Source: an uncultured Acetatifactor sp. (GTDB lineage: Bacteria; Bacillota; Clostridia; Lachnospirales; Lachnospiraceae). From it: a DNA stretch of 53,626 bases. Position numbers and translations under genes: made by a program. The notes under the pieces were generated by a model. It searched no databases. It had not been told where the DNA came from and was given only the letters and a program-made list of their open reading frames with translations. Within the stretch, counting starts at the first letter, position 1, and every line of letters begins with the position of its first letter. Below are positions 25,965 to 34,200 of the stretch, piece after piece. The stretch covers positions 1 to 53,626 of the forward strand of contig CAJTVB010000023.1 of the NCBI GenBank assembly GCA_910579755.1. Reading direction: 5' to 3'.

Positions 25965-27792
25965 AATCCGTGAACGCAGCCAAAAATATTATAGGAACCG
26001 GGATTAATTTATCAAAATATCCGAATTCCCATTTACAACAGGATGAAATGCCCCCTGATTTCCTGTATTATGTGAAACAAGTTAGCGCTAACTCTGGTTT
26101 TTCGGCAAAGTGGCGTACCTTAACAGGGGCATTTGGGGAATGCCCCACTCAGTGCAGGATTTTATAAAGGGAAACGTCTCTTAGGTAGCCTTATGGAACC
26201 TTTCCCACAGCCGGGCAACCGCATTCCGCCAGGGGTTGCTTCGGCCGAGGTCGACTCCTGTTTTCCTTGCATGCTTTGTTACAACCGCTGGGGTCATGAT
26301 GATGTGCTCCAGTACTGTGCGCAGCCTGCGGCGTTTCACCGGCCTTTTCATGGGGATGTCTTCCATTTTTAATGATGCCTGCCCGATCATCCGTAGCATG
26401 TTATAGGCAAGCTGGATGAGTTCCAGTATGAGCTCGTTCGTCCTGAATTTCCCGGATGGGAACTGCTCAGCACCGAGGTCTGTTTTGATCTCGCTGTGGT
26501 ACTGCTCCATCTCCCCGTGTTTGTGGTAAAGCTTAATGATGTCTTCATCCCGGAAGTCAACGTTGACGAAGTACATGTCGCATTCTACCTTGGGAAAGAC
26601 GTAATACTGCCCATCGTGGTCGCAGGCGCACTCTGTTATGTCGTAAATTGTCCGTATGCCCACGGTTTTCTGCTTCTGCCCTGACTTGGATGTGCTGTCC
26701 GGAATATAATAGGAAATATCCCCGAACGTCTGTCCGATGTATTCTTTTTTCCCTTTGCGCGGCTCCTGGATGTTCGTGCATACATCCCGGATTTTGTCCA
26801 GCCATTCCTGCGGCTTCTCTTTTCGGAGGTTGCGCTTGATAATGAAATGTACGTTGTCGCCCTGCAGGCATTCTTCCATAAACAGCCCGATATTGTCGGC
26901 GGAATCATTGCCGGAATCCAGGCGGAACAGGAGAGGTCGGCCTGTGACCAGCCGGGCAAGCCGGAGTACCTCGGTGAGGAAAGCTGGCGTGTCTTTCTGG
27001 CAGTGCTGCTTCCCTTCCCGCAGCTCGCAGGCAAGCAGGTATCCTTCCGTCCCGATATATGCAAAGATCGGGGCATACCCGTCCTTGCATTTGTAGGTTC
27101 TGGAAACGCCCTCCTTGCTGCATTTTTCATCAATGAAAGGACTGACATCAATATCAACAGGGACATACCCGTTTGCAAGGGCGGAAGGCTCAATGCCATA
27201 TTCCTTGAAAAGGCTCACGTTTGCCATCCGCAGGGTGTCCCGCAGGCTGTCGCCTATTTCATCCATCCGCTGGCGCATGGTTGCTTCTGACGGAAGGTGC
27301 TTCATATGGAACGTATTGCAGAAGTACTCCGGGTCATCATCTGTCTTGTGTATGGCCCCAAAATCCGCGTTGCCGCAGAGGATTCCTATCAGCATAGATT
27401 TCAGGATGTCACTGTTCGAGTATTCTTTGGACGGCGGCGTGTGCCTGTCCACTTTGCGGTCGAAATCAATGGCGGAAAGCATCTGTCCGGGAATAAGCAG
27501 ACCGCCATACGGTGTTACCCGGCTGCTGCTGAACGAGAAACTGAGTTTGGTAATTGCGTAATTTATATGTTCTTTCATGCTCATATGGTTGTCCTCCGTA
27601 GAATTACTTTACATGGTCAGCATACCACATATAAGCACAGAAGTCTCCATATATTCATCTAATCGGTGAATATATTTCAAAGCTTTTTTGTTCACCTTTT
27701 GGTGAAAAACGTTTTTCAGGAAATGGCATTGAAAATACAGTATTTATGCGGATTTGATAGCTATGTTAGATATTAGGTTCACGGATTCAGGT
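25960..27792 (-). mobile_element. IS1380-family insertion sequence
   Basis: Terminal inverted repeats ACCTGAATCCGTGAAC (25960-25975) and its exact complement (27777-27792) bound a 1.83-kb element with one transposase gene on the minus strand. The transposase is full length, so the element may be active. No clear target-site duplication is visible. About 200 bp of non-coding sequence lie on each side of the gene, including small stem-loops near 27660-27720. Confidence 0.88.
26181..27584 (-). CDS. IS1380-family transposase
   Basis: The protein has 467 residues, a normal length for the family. It has the DDE fold of IS4/IS1380-type enzymes. The first Asp lies in VPVDIDVSPF, the second in FRLDSGNDSADN, and the conserved Glu in HGEMEQYHSEIKTDLG, the Y-(2)-E-K/S-type signature. 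A basic C-terminus (MKRPVKRRRLRTV) may bind DNA. It lies inside perfect terminal inverted repeats with no frameshift. Confidence 0.92.
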   Translation of the reverse strand: MSMKEHINYAITKLSFSFSSSRVTPYGGLLIPGQMLSAIDFDRKVDRHTPPSKEYSNSDILKSMLIGILCGNADFGAIHKTDDDPEYFCNTFHMKHLPSEATMRQRMDEIGDSLRDTLRMANVSLFKEYGIEPSALANGYVPVDIDVSPFIDEKCSKEGVSRTYKCKDGYAPIFAYIGTEGYLLACELREGKQHCQKDTPAFLTEVLRLARLVTGRPLLFRLDSGNDSADNIGLFMEECLQGDNVHFIIKRNLRKEKPQEWLDKIRDVCTNIQEPRKGKKEYIGQTFGDISYYIPDSTSKSGQKQKTVGIRTIYDITECACDHDGQYYVFPKVECDMYFVNVDFRDEDIIKLYHKHGEMEQYHSEIKTDLGAEQFPSGKFRTNELILELIQLAYNMLRMIGQASLKMEDIPMKRPVKRRRLRTVLEHIIMTPAVVTKHARKTGVDLGRSNPWRNAVARLWERFHKAT

Positions 27793-27889
27793 ACTCGATA
27801 TAATGCTGTAAAAGGGCCGACAAACGACCCTTTTACTGATTGTGCTTCCAGTTTGCACCATTTTTCAGTCCTTACTACCAAAAACAGGT

Positions 27890-28056
27890 AACATGAAAAT
27901 CGGGAAATTTCAAGTTACTTTTCACGGGTAGGGGCCGCGAGGTGTTTTTGTGCGCTGTTTGCACAAAAAACCGAGACAGCACGCGCCAAAATGAGCATTT
28001 TTTGCTCATTTTGTGTGCATCCTGTTGCTTTGAACGGCGAAGCCGTGAAAAGTAAC
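27890..28056 (+). repeat. MITE-like element with 14-bp terminal inverted repeats
   Basis: GTTACTTTTCACGG (27914-27927) and CCGTGAAAAGTAAC (28043-28056) are perfect inverted repeats around 143 bp with no coding capacity. Inside are two further stems: TTTTTGTGC/GCACAAAAA and AAAATGAGCA/TGCTCATTTT. A shared left flank AACATGAAAATCGGGAAAT (from 27890) occurs also at 23924. Partial copies lie at 4829, 6052, 45361 and 47170. The stretch 27793-27889 holds nothing I can identify. Confidence 0.8.
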
Positions 28057-28096
28057 AATTTCAATATTCAGAAGGGACTGAGTCTCTGACTCATTC

Positions 28097-28125
28097 TTGC
28101 AAAATCAGGTCAAATATGCTACACT
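28097..28125 (+). promoter_or_regulatory. Promoter before the small gene upstream of the RT
   Basis: TTGCAA (28097-28102), a 17-bp spacer and TACACT (28120-28125), 40 bp before the start codon at 28165. Confidence 0.6.
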
Positions 28126-28164
28126 GATTTCAAAATCTGAAAAAACAAATGTGGGGGAGACGAT

Positions 28165-28620
28165 ATGGGATTTTTAAGCAGACTCTTTAAGGGAGATACG
28201 CAAGAGCATGCGCAAAATCAGAATAAGACCTCTGGCAGTTCACCCTGGCCTGAGCATCTGAAGGGTACAGACCGCGACCCGGACGAGGAGCCCTGTTGGT
28301 ATGCGGAACGCATTCTCAGGAATCGGCTGGAAAGAATATTCTCGGAGGAATGGAGCGGCTATGAGGTGCGCAGGGACATTCCCGCCGCACAGCTGGGCGC
28401 GCCGGCAAAAAGCCACGACTACAGCTACGGCCTGTACCTGCAGGGTCAGCCCAAGGCCATGATCATGGTGCTGGAGGACAAGGACGACTATCGGCGCAAA
28501 AGCGTAGTATCCTCCCACAGGGCCTGTGAAAGCAAGGGAATTTTCTGCATGAATCTGCTGCCCCATATGCCAAACCGCCGTTCTTATATTTCCAAACGTC
28601 TGAAAGAAAACGTGGGATAG
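28165..28620 (+). CDS. Uncharacterised 151-residue protein upstream of the reverse transcriptase
   Basis: GGGGGAG precedes the ATG. The first ~30 residues are polar and flexible after MGFLSRLFKG. The remainder is a compact alpha/beta domain with YEVRRDIPAAQLGAP, YSYGLYLQGQPKAMIMVLED, KDDYRRKSVVSSHRACES and a conserved-looking end LLPHMPNRRSYISKRL. I do not know the family. The strand-then-E-x-K order (MVLEDKDDY) followed by a helix recalls restriction-endonuclease-like folds, but the match is too weak to claim. It ends 343 nt before the RT gene, separated by a structured non-coding segment. A functional link to the RT is suggested only by proximity. Confidence 0.7.
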   Translation: MGFLSRLFKGDTQEHAQNQNKTSGSSPWPEHLKGTDRDPDEEPCWYAERILRNRLERIFSEEWSGYEVRRDIPAAQLGAPAKSHDYSYGLYLQGQPKAMIMVLEDKDDYRRKSVVSSHRACESKGIFCMNLLPHMPNRRSYISKRLKENVG

Positions 28621-28646
28621 TCCGGCACATAAAAACTTTATTACGC

Positions 28647-28798
28647 AAAAAAGAAAGAGAAATGCAGTGAACGCTGCGCCCGCGGGGGATAAAGCATGTT
28701 CCGCCACCATTCGGCGTTTTGCGGGCAACGGGAATATGTTCAGTCCGGTGGCAGTTAGCACGGCTTAACTGCTTCAAAGCCGTTTCTCTTTCTTTTTT
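28647..28798 (+). ncRNA. Candidate structured RNA closed by a perfect 16-bp inverted repeat, upstream of the RT
   Basis: AAAAAAGAAAGAGAAA (28647-28662) is exactly complementary to TTTCTCTTTCTTTTTT (28783-28798). The 120 nt between contain further stems: GCAG/CTGC near 28664-28678, CCACC/GGTGG, and GCAGTTA/TAACTGC near 28752-28773. No ORF of note covers it. The layout, paired ends enclosing a folded segment just before an RT gene, resembles retron msr-msd loci. The RT does not carry retron hallmarks, however, and the right arm could also act as a terminator T-run. Expression is not shown. Confidence 0.4.
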
Positions 28799-28929
28799 TA
28801 TTCCCGCGAGCAATGAGCCAAGCGGCCGTGCCTGCACGGACAGTTGGCGAATGCCGCGAGGGTCAAATACCCCGCCCCTTGGGGCGCTTCAAGCTTGATA
28901 TCCCGTTGCTTGCAGCGGGGTCTTTGATT
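28796..28929 (+). repeat. Structured palindromic repeat, copy A (upstream of the RT)
   Basis: It begins TTTTATTCCCGCGAGCAATG. Hairpin 1 reads CCAA-GCGG-CCGTGC-CT-GCACGG-ACAG-TTGG, where copies B and C have AAATA/TATTT and CCATGC/GCATGG, so both arms changed together. Then come CCGCGAGGG and a branched stem, TCAAATACCCCGC against GCGGGGTCTTTGA, with an inner GCCCC-TT-GGGGC hairpin. It ends 33 nt before the RT start codon. Confidence 0.88.
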
Positions 28930-28962
28930 GCTTCCGGAGTCAGCAGACGAAAAGGATAACAC

Positions 28963-30183
28963 ATGACCATTTTGGAAAAAGCCTCCTGCCGTGAAAGCTG
29001 GCAGGCATTCTTAAATTATAAGCTGGAGCGGCAGCACCTGGACGCCGGACAGGAGCGGGAGCTGCGCGACTTTATGGAGCGCGGCGCATATCTGCCCCTG
29101 TGTCAGGCCTGGGCCCGGGGCGAATTCCCCGCCCAGTACCCCACAAAGCGCGTAATCAATAAACAGGGAACGAAAAAGAAGCGAATCGTCTATTCCTTTA
29201 CCGGAGATGAGGGTATTTTTTTGAAATTCATTGCCTTTCAGCTCTTTGACTTCGATGATTATTTTTGCGATAACTGTTATGCGTTCCGCCGTGGTTTCGG
29301 GGTAAAGGACGCTCTCCGCCGCATCCGACAGCAGGCCGGAATTGGCGGAATGTACTGCCTGAAGGTGGATATCAGCAACTATTTTAATTCCATTTGTGTG
29401 GAGAAGCTGCTGGAAAAGCTGGCCTTTGTCCGGGAGCAGGATGAAAAAGCCTACGAGGTGTTTGAAAGGATTCTGTCCAGGGAGCAGGTGTGGGAAAACG
29501 GAAGGCTCGTGCAGGACCGCCACGGCGCCATGGCCGGCACTCCTGTCTCTCCCTTTTTTGCCAATGTGTACCTGCGGGATATGGATGCCCATTTTCAAGG
29601 TCAGGGCATACTATACTTTCGCTACTCCGACGATATATTGATTTTTGCGGACACGGAGTCCCTTCTGAGCCTGTATCAGACACAGCTGTACCGTATGCTG
29701 GACGAGCTTTCGCTTTCCGTCAATCCGGAAAAGCTTCATGTTTCCCGGCCCGGACAGCCCTGGGAATTTCTGGGTTTCGGTTATCGGAACGGTGAAATCG
29801 GTCTGTCGGAAATGACCGTCAAAAAAACCAAGGCCAAGATCCGGCGGAAAACGGAGACCCTGCGCCGCTGGCAGAGAAAAAAGGGACTATCCGGCGATAA
29901 AGCGGCCATCGGCCTGATCCGCGCCATGAATCAGAAATTTTACGGAGCAAGGAAGCCGTCAGAGGAATTTCAGGAGGTCAGCGCCTTTACCTGGAGCCGA
30001 TGGTTTCTCCCGAACCTTACCGTGGATACGGACCTGAAGGAGATCGACACCTATTTTCAGGAATACATCCGTTATGCGGTGACAGGGCGGCATTACAAAG
30101 GAAATTACCGCATCCGGTATGAACAGCTAAAGGCCTGGGGCTACCGCAGCCTGGTCCATGAATTTTATTCCCGCGAGCAGTGA
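28963..30183 (+). CDS. Reverse transcriptase of unassigned bacterial subgroup
   Basis: The protein has 406 residues, with AAAGGA before the ATG. RT motifs are complete: KKRIVYSF and YAFRRGFGVKDA (motifs 1-2), Asp136 in LKVDISNYFNS (motif 3), MAGTPVSPFFANVYL (motif 4) and YSDD at 221-224 with Asp223/Asp224 (motif 5). LSVNPEKLH and WEFLGFGY are motifs 6-7. A basic ~120-residue C-terminal thumb ends RYEQLKAWGYRSLVHEFYSREQ. There is no endonuclease or maturase domain, no fused nitrilase or primase, and no nearby Avd or template/variable repeats. The last codons and the stop lie inside repeat copy B, and copy A precedes the start. It matches an RT family I recall as frequent in clostridia whose function I do not know. 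Confidence 0.9.
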   Translation: MTILEKASCRESWQAFLNYKLERQHLDAGQERELRDFMERGAYLPLCQAWARGEFPAQYPTKRVINKQGTKKKRIVYSFTGDEGIFLKFIAFQLFDFDDYFCDNCYAFRRGFGVKDALRRIRQQAGIGGMYCLKVDISNYFNSICVEKLLEKLAFVREQDEKAYEVFERILSREQVWENGRLVQDRHGAMAGTPVSPFFANVYLRDMDAHFQGQGILYFRYSDDILIFADTESLLSLYQTQLYRMLDELSLSVNPEKLHVSRPGQPWEFLGFGYRNGEIGLSEMTVKKTKAKIRRKTETLRRWQRKKGLSGDKAAIGLIRAMNQKFYGARKPSEEFQEVSAFTWSRWFLPNLTVDTDLKEIDTYFQEYIRYAVTGRHYKGNYRIRYEQLKAWGYRSLVHEFYSREQ

Positions 30184-30294
30184 GGAAAATAGCCATGCCT
30201 GCATGGGTATTTGACGAATGCCGCGAGGGTCAATACCCCGCCCCTTGGGGCGTTTCAATTTCCATGCCCCGCTGCTTGCGGCGGGGTGATTGAC
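30163..30294 (+). repeat. Structured palindromic repeat, copy B (overlaps the RT 3' end)
   Basis: It begins TTTTATTCCCGCGAGCAGTG; this encodes the RT C-terminus FYSREQ and stop. Hairpin 1 is AAATA-G-CCATGC-CT-GCATGG-G-TATTT. CCGCGAGGGTCAATACCCCG with GCCCC-TTG-GGGC follows. It closes with CCGCTGCTTGCGG and GCGGGGTGATTGAC, which pairs back to GTCAATACCCCGC. It has the same orientation as copy A, so the RT gene lies between direct copies. Confidence 0.9.
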
Positions 30295-30323
30295 TATGAA
30301 CAAAAACTGAAAAGAGGTGCAGC

Positions 30324-30445
30324 ATGGCAAGAACCGTTTGAATCGGAATACAGGAGTTCGGTAAAATAATTGACCTTGATCCCCCCCCGCCGATTCGGCA
30401 AGACTCTGACCATGAGTATGGTAGAACAGTTCTATACGATACGTC
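30324..30445 (+). pseudogene. Remnant of an AAA-ATPase-like (PF09820-type) gene
   Basis: MARTV-stop-IGIQEFGKII, then a deletion, then in another frame IPPRRFGKTLTMSMVEQFY. In intact relatives these flank a short segment and the second block is the Walker-A region PRRFGKTLTMSM. An in-frame stop, a run of C and a loss of about 30 codons make it non-functional. The rest of 30295-30626 shows further unreadable remnants and no intact gene. Confidence 0.7.
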
Positions 30446-30626
30446 CATGCAGGAGGCTTATGCAAATAGCTGCTGGAAGGAATTGGCAGAATAAAGGTTT
30501 TAATCGGCCAGGGATAATGCTCGCTTCACGCCATGTGACCAGCCTTGACAATAGGAGAGATAGCATAGTAGACTTGGATAAAAGAAGTCATGGAAGGCTG
30601 GAGTAAAACGGGAAGAGGAATGGGCA

Positions 30627-31289
30627 ATGTCAGGAGATGTGCAGAAAAACGGGGCGGCGCGTCTGCCCCGGACATTTTTTTCCAGAGACGGTATCACGGT
30701 GGCCAGAGAGCTTTTGGGCAAGATTCTGGTACATGAGACGGAGGCCGGGGCGGTCCGGGGAATCATCACCGAGGTGGAAAGCTATATGGGAGAGCAGGAC
30801 AAGGGGTCTCATACCTACGGCGGAAAGCGCACGGAGCGCACGGAACCCATGTATCATGCGGGAGGCACCTCCTATGTGTATCTGATCTACGGAATGTACA
30901 GCTGTATGAATATTGCGGCAATGAGGGAGGGGATTCCCCAGGCCGTGCTGCTGCGCAGTGTGGTTCCTGCAGACCGGGAGTCGGAAGAAGTGATGACTGC
31001 GCTCAGGCTGGCGGAGATGAACCGGCGCAGAATGAAGAGCGGGAAGGAGCCGTATCCTGCGGACAAGTGTCCTGCTTCCCTGAAAGGACATCTGGCGGAC
31101 GGACCGGGAAGGCTCTGCATTGCCATGGGTATTACCCGAGCGGATAATGATGTGGACATGACAAAGAGCGGAAGCTTTTACGTGACGGAGGGAATCCCTG
31201 TGGAATCCGGGCAGATTCGGGCAGGGAAGCGGATCGGCATCGACTATGCAGAGGAAGCCGCGGACTATTTGTGGAGATTTTACTTATGA
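30627..31289 (+). CDS. 3-methyladenine DNA glycosylase (AAG/Mpg family)
   Basis: The protein has 220 residues, the usual size. RTFFSRDGITVARELLGKIL, the catalytic glutamate context GIITEVESYMG, HTYGGKRTERTEPMY, YVYLIYGMYSCMNI and LADGPGRLCIAMGI are family hallmarks. It removes alkylated purines in base-excision repair. Its stop overlaps the addB start by 4 nt, giving a DNA-repair operon with addB and addA. Confidence 0.95.
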   Translation: MSGDVQKNGAARLPRTFFSRDGITVARELLGKILVHETEAGAVRGIITEVESYMGEQDKGSHTYGGKRTERTEPMYHAGGTSYVYLIYGMYSCMNIAAMREGIPQAVLLRSVVPADRESEEVMTALRLAEMNRRRMKSGKEPYPADKCPASLKGHLADGPGRLCIAMGITRADNDVDMTKSGSFYVTEGIPVESGQIRAGKRIGIDYAEEAADYLWRFYL

Positions 31290-34200
31290 GTCTGAAATTT
31301 ATCTTTGGCCCCTCGGGGGCGGGAAAAAGCAGGTATTTATATGAAGAGATCACCCGCAGGGCCGCTCAGGAGCCCCGGCGGAATTTCCTGATCATTGTGC
31401 CGGACCAGTTTACCATGGAGACCCAGAAGGATCTGGTGCTGTTAAATGACAGAGGCGGGATTCTGAATATTGATGTGTTGAGCTTCGGACGCCTCAGCCA
31501 TCGCATTCTGGAGGAGGTGGGGGACGAAGAAATTCCGGTGCTGGACGACACGGGAAAGAGTCTGGTGCTGCAGAAGGTGGCGGCAGGTCTGAAGGATGAT
31601 CTGCCTGCACTGGGAAGCTTCCTTCACAGACAGGGCTATATCCATGAGGTGAAAAGCGCCATTTCCGAATTTATGCAGTACGGTATCAGCACGGAGGACG
31701 TGGCGCTGCTGGCAGATTACGCGAAAAAGCGGGGAGCTTTGGTACAGAAGCTGAAGGACCTGCAGGTACTCTACAGGGGCTTTCAGGAATATATAGAAGG
31801 GAATTTTATCACTACGGAGGAAAAGCTGGATGTGCTTTGTCGTTCCCTGCACAAATCCAGGCTGCTGCCGGGAAGCGTGGTGGCCTTCGACGGGTTTACG
31901 GGCTTTACTCCCATCCAAAACCGGGTGATCTGTGAGCTGATGCGGTGCAGCGGACAGGTGATTATGGCTCTCACGCTGGGGGCGGGGGAGGATCCCTATC
32001 GGGTGGATGGAGAGCAGCAGCTTTTTCATCTGACAAAAAAGACGGTGGCATCCCTTGACAGACTGGCGGAGGAGGCAGGGGTGGAAAGAGATCAGGATAT
32101 ATTTCTGCAAAATGACAGGGATCGTTTTCAGGAGGCGCCGGCCCTGCGGCATTTGGAGCAGAATCTGTTTCGGTACGCCTGCCGGCCTTTTACGGAAGAA
32201 CAGCAGCAGATCCGGCTTTTTGAAACCACAACGCCCCGGGAGGAGGTTCATCAGACCGGTCTTTTGATCCGGGAGCTGATCCGCAGGGAAGGACTGGCCT
32301 ACCGGGATATGGCTTTGATCATGGGAGATCTGGAGGGCTACGCCCCCTATGTGGAGACCGAATTTTCCCGGATGGAGATTCCCTGCTATATTGACAGGAC
32401 CAGGGCCATTGTGCTGAACCCTATGATCGAATATATCAAAAGCGCGCTGGAAATGTTTCTGAAGGATTTTTCCTATGAATCCGTATTTCATTATCTTCGC
32501 AGCGGACTTGCGGGCATGAAGCCGGAGGAGGTGGACGTGCTGGAAAATTACTGTATCGCTGTGGGAATGAAGGGCTATCGTCGGTACAGCCGCCTGTTCA
32601 CTCACAAGACGGCCCGGATGAAGGAGGGGGAGGAGGCTCTTGCGGAGGTGAACTGTCTCCGGGAGCGGCTGATGGAGCAGGTGGAGATGCTTCATATGCA
32701 GGAGCAGGAGCCGGTAAAGAGCTATGTAAACAAGCTTTATGATTTCCTGGTGCAGAATCATGTGCAGGATCAGCTGGCGTCCTGTCAGGCATTGTTTGAG
32801 CGGCAGGGTCAGCCCGCAAGGGCCCGGGAATATGCCCAGATCTACCGCCTTGTGATGGAATTGCTGGATCAAATTTATCAGCTTCTGGGGGACGAAACCA
32901 TCACGCTTCGGGAGTTTGCGGATATTCTGGAGGCAGGCTTCGGGGAGATCCAGGTGGGGACCATCCCTCAGAACGTGGACCGTGTGGTGGTGGGAGACAT
33001 GGAGCGTACCCGCCTGAAGCAGGTGAAGGTTTTGTTTTTCCTGGGAGTGAACGACGGAAATATTCCCAAGAATGCCTCCAAGGGAGGTATTATCTCCGAC
33101 ATGGACAGGGAATTCCTGCGCCAGTCCAAGCTGGAGCTGGCACCCAGCCCCAGGCAGAAGATGTATATACAGCGGCTGTATTTGTATTTGAATATGACAA
33201 AGCCCTCCCGACAGCTGTATCTGTCCTGGTCCAAGACGGGAAGCGGCGGAAAATCCCTGAGGCCCGCTTATCTGGTGGAAACCGTGAGAAAGCTGTTTCC
33301 GGGGATCCAGGTGGATTTTCCGGAGCAAAGGAGCGCCTTGGAGGGAATTGTCACCAGGCGGGAGGGAATGGGATATCTGGCCAGGGAGCTTAGAGAGTAT
33401 GCATCAGGCCCTCTGGAGCCGGAGAGAGTAAAGGAGCTTTATACCATTTACAGCGCTTATGGAGAAAGTCAGCTTCAGGGGAAGAGAGACTTTTTGACGG
33501 AGGCGGCCTTTAAGCGGTATAAGGACGGCGCACTGTCAAAGGCGGTGGCCCGGGCGCTTTATGGAAAATATCTGGAATGCAGTGTCACTCGGCTGGAAAC
33601 CTATGCGGCCTGTGCCTACCGGCATTTTCTTCAGTACGGTCTCACCCTGCAGGAGCGGCAGGATTTTTCCTTTGAGACTGTGGACATGGGAAATGTGTAC
33701 CATGGCGTCCTGGAGCAGTTTGCCCGTAAACTGGAGGAAGAGCACTACACCTGGTTTGACTTTCCCCGGGAATTTGGGGAGCGGGCGGTAAAGGAGGCTC
33801 TGGAGTCCTGTGCCGCCGCCTATGGGGACACGGTGCTCTACAGCACTGCACGGAATGAATATGCCATCACCCGGATGGGCAGGATTTTGACCCGGACGGT
33901 GATGACTTTGCAGAAACAGCTTCGCAAAGGAAGCTTCAGACCGGATGCTTACGAGCTTTCCTTCCGGTTTGCGGACGATTTGAAAAGCATTCGCGTGACG
34001 TTGTCCGATCAGGAGAAGATGCGGCTGCAGGGGCGCATTGACAGGATCGATGTGACGGAGGATGACACCTGCGTCTATGTGAAGGTCATCGATTATAAAT
34101 CCGGCCAGAAGCACTTCGATCTGGCGGCAGTGTACTATGGGCTTCAGCTTCAGCTGGTGCTGTATATGAACGCGGCGCTGGAGCTGGAGGCGGGAAGGCA

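Noticed and set aside
28640..28800. Simple rho-independent terminator for the 151-residue protein gene
   Set aside because: The paired arms are 120 nt apart with other stems between; a terminator normally has a short loop. The T-rich right arm could still terminate transcription, so this is kept only as an alternative.
28963..30183. Group II intron maturase
   Set aside because: No endonuclease domain, no clear maturase X domain, and no domain V-like hairpin (AGC...GUU type) downstream. The gene is flanked by direct copies of a repeat instead.
28796..30294. Diversity-generating retroelement
   Set aside because: No Avd-like gene, no template/variable repeat pair with adenine-directed differences, and the RT active site is YSDD with a motif 4 unlike DGR enzymes.
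31442..33328. Long minus-strand ORF (628 codons) opposite addB
   Set aside because: It is a shadow of the G/C-rich third positions of addB, has no ribosome site, and the composition (His, Leu, Gln, Arg rich) is typical of antisense reading. The same holds for 15828-16856 and 1384-2334.
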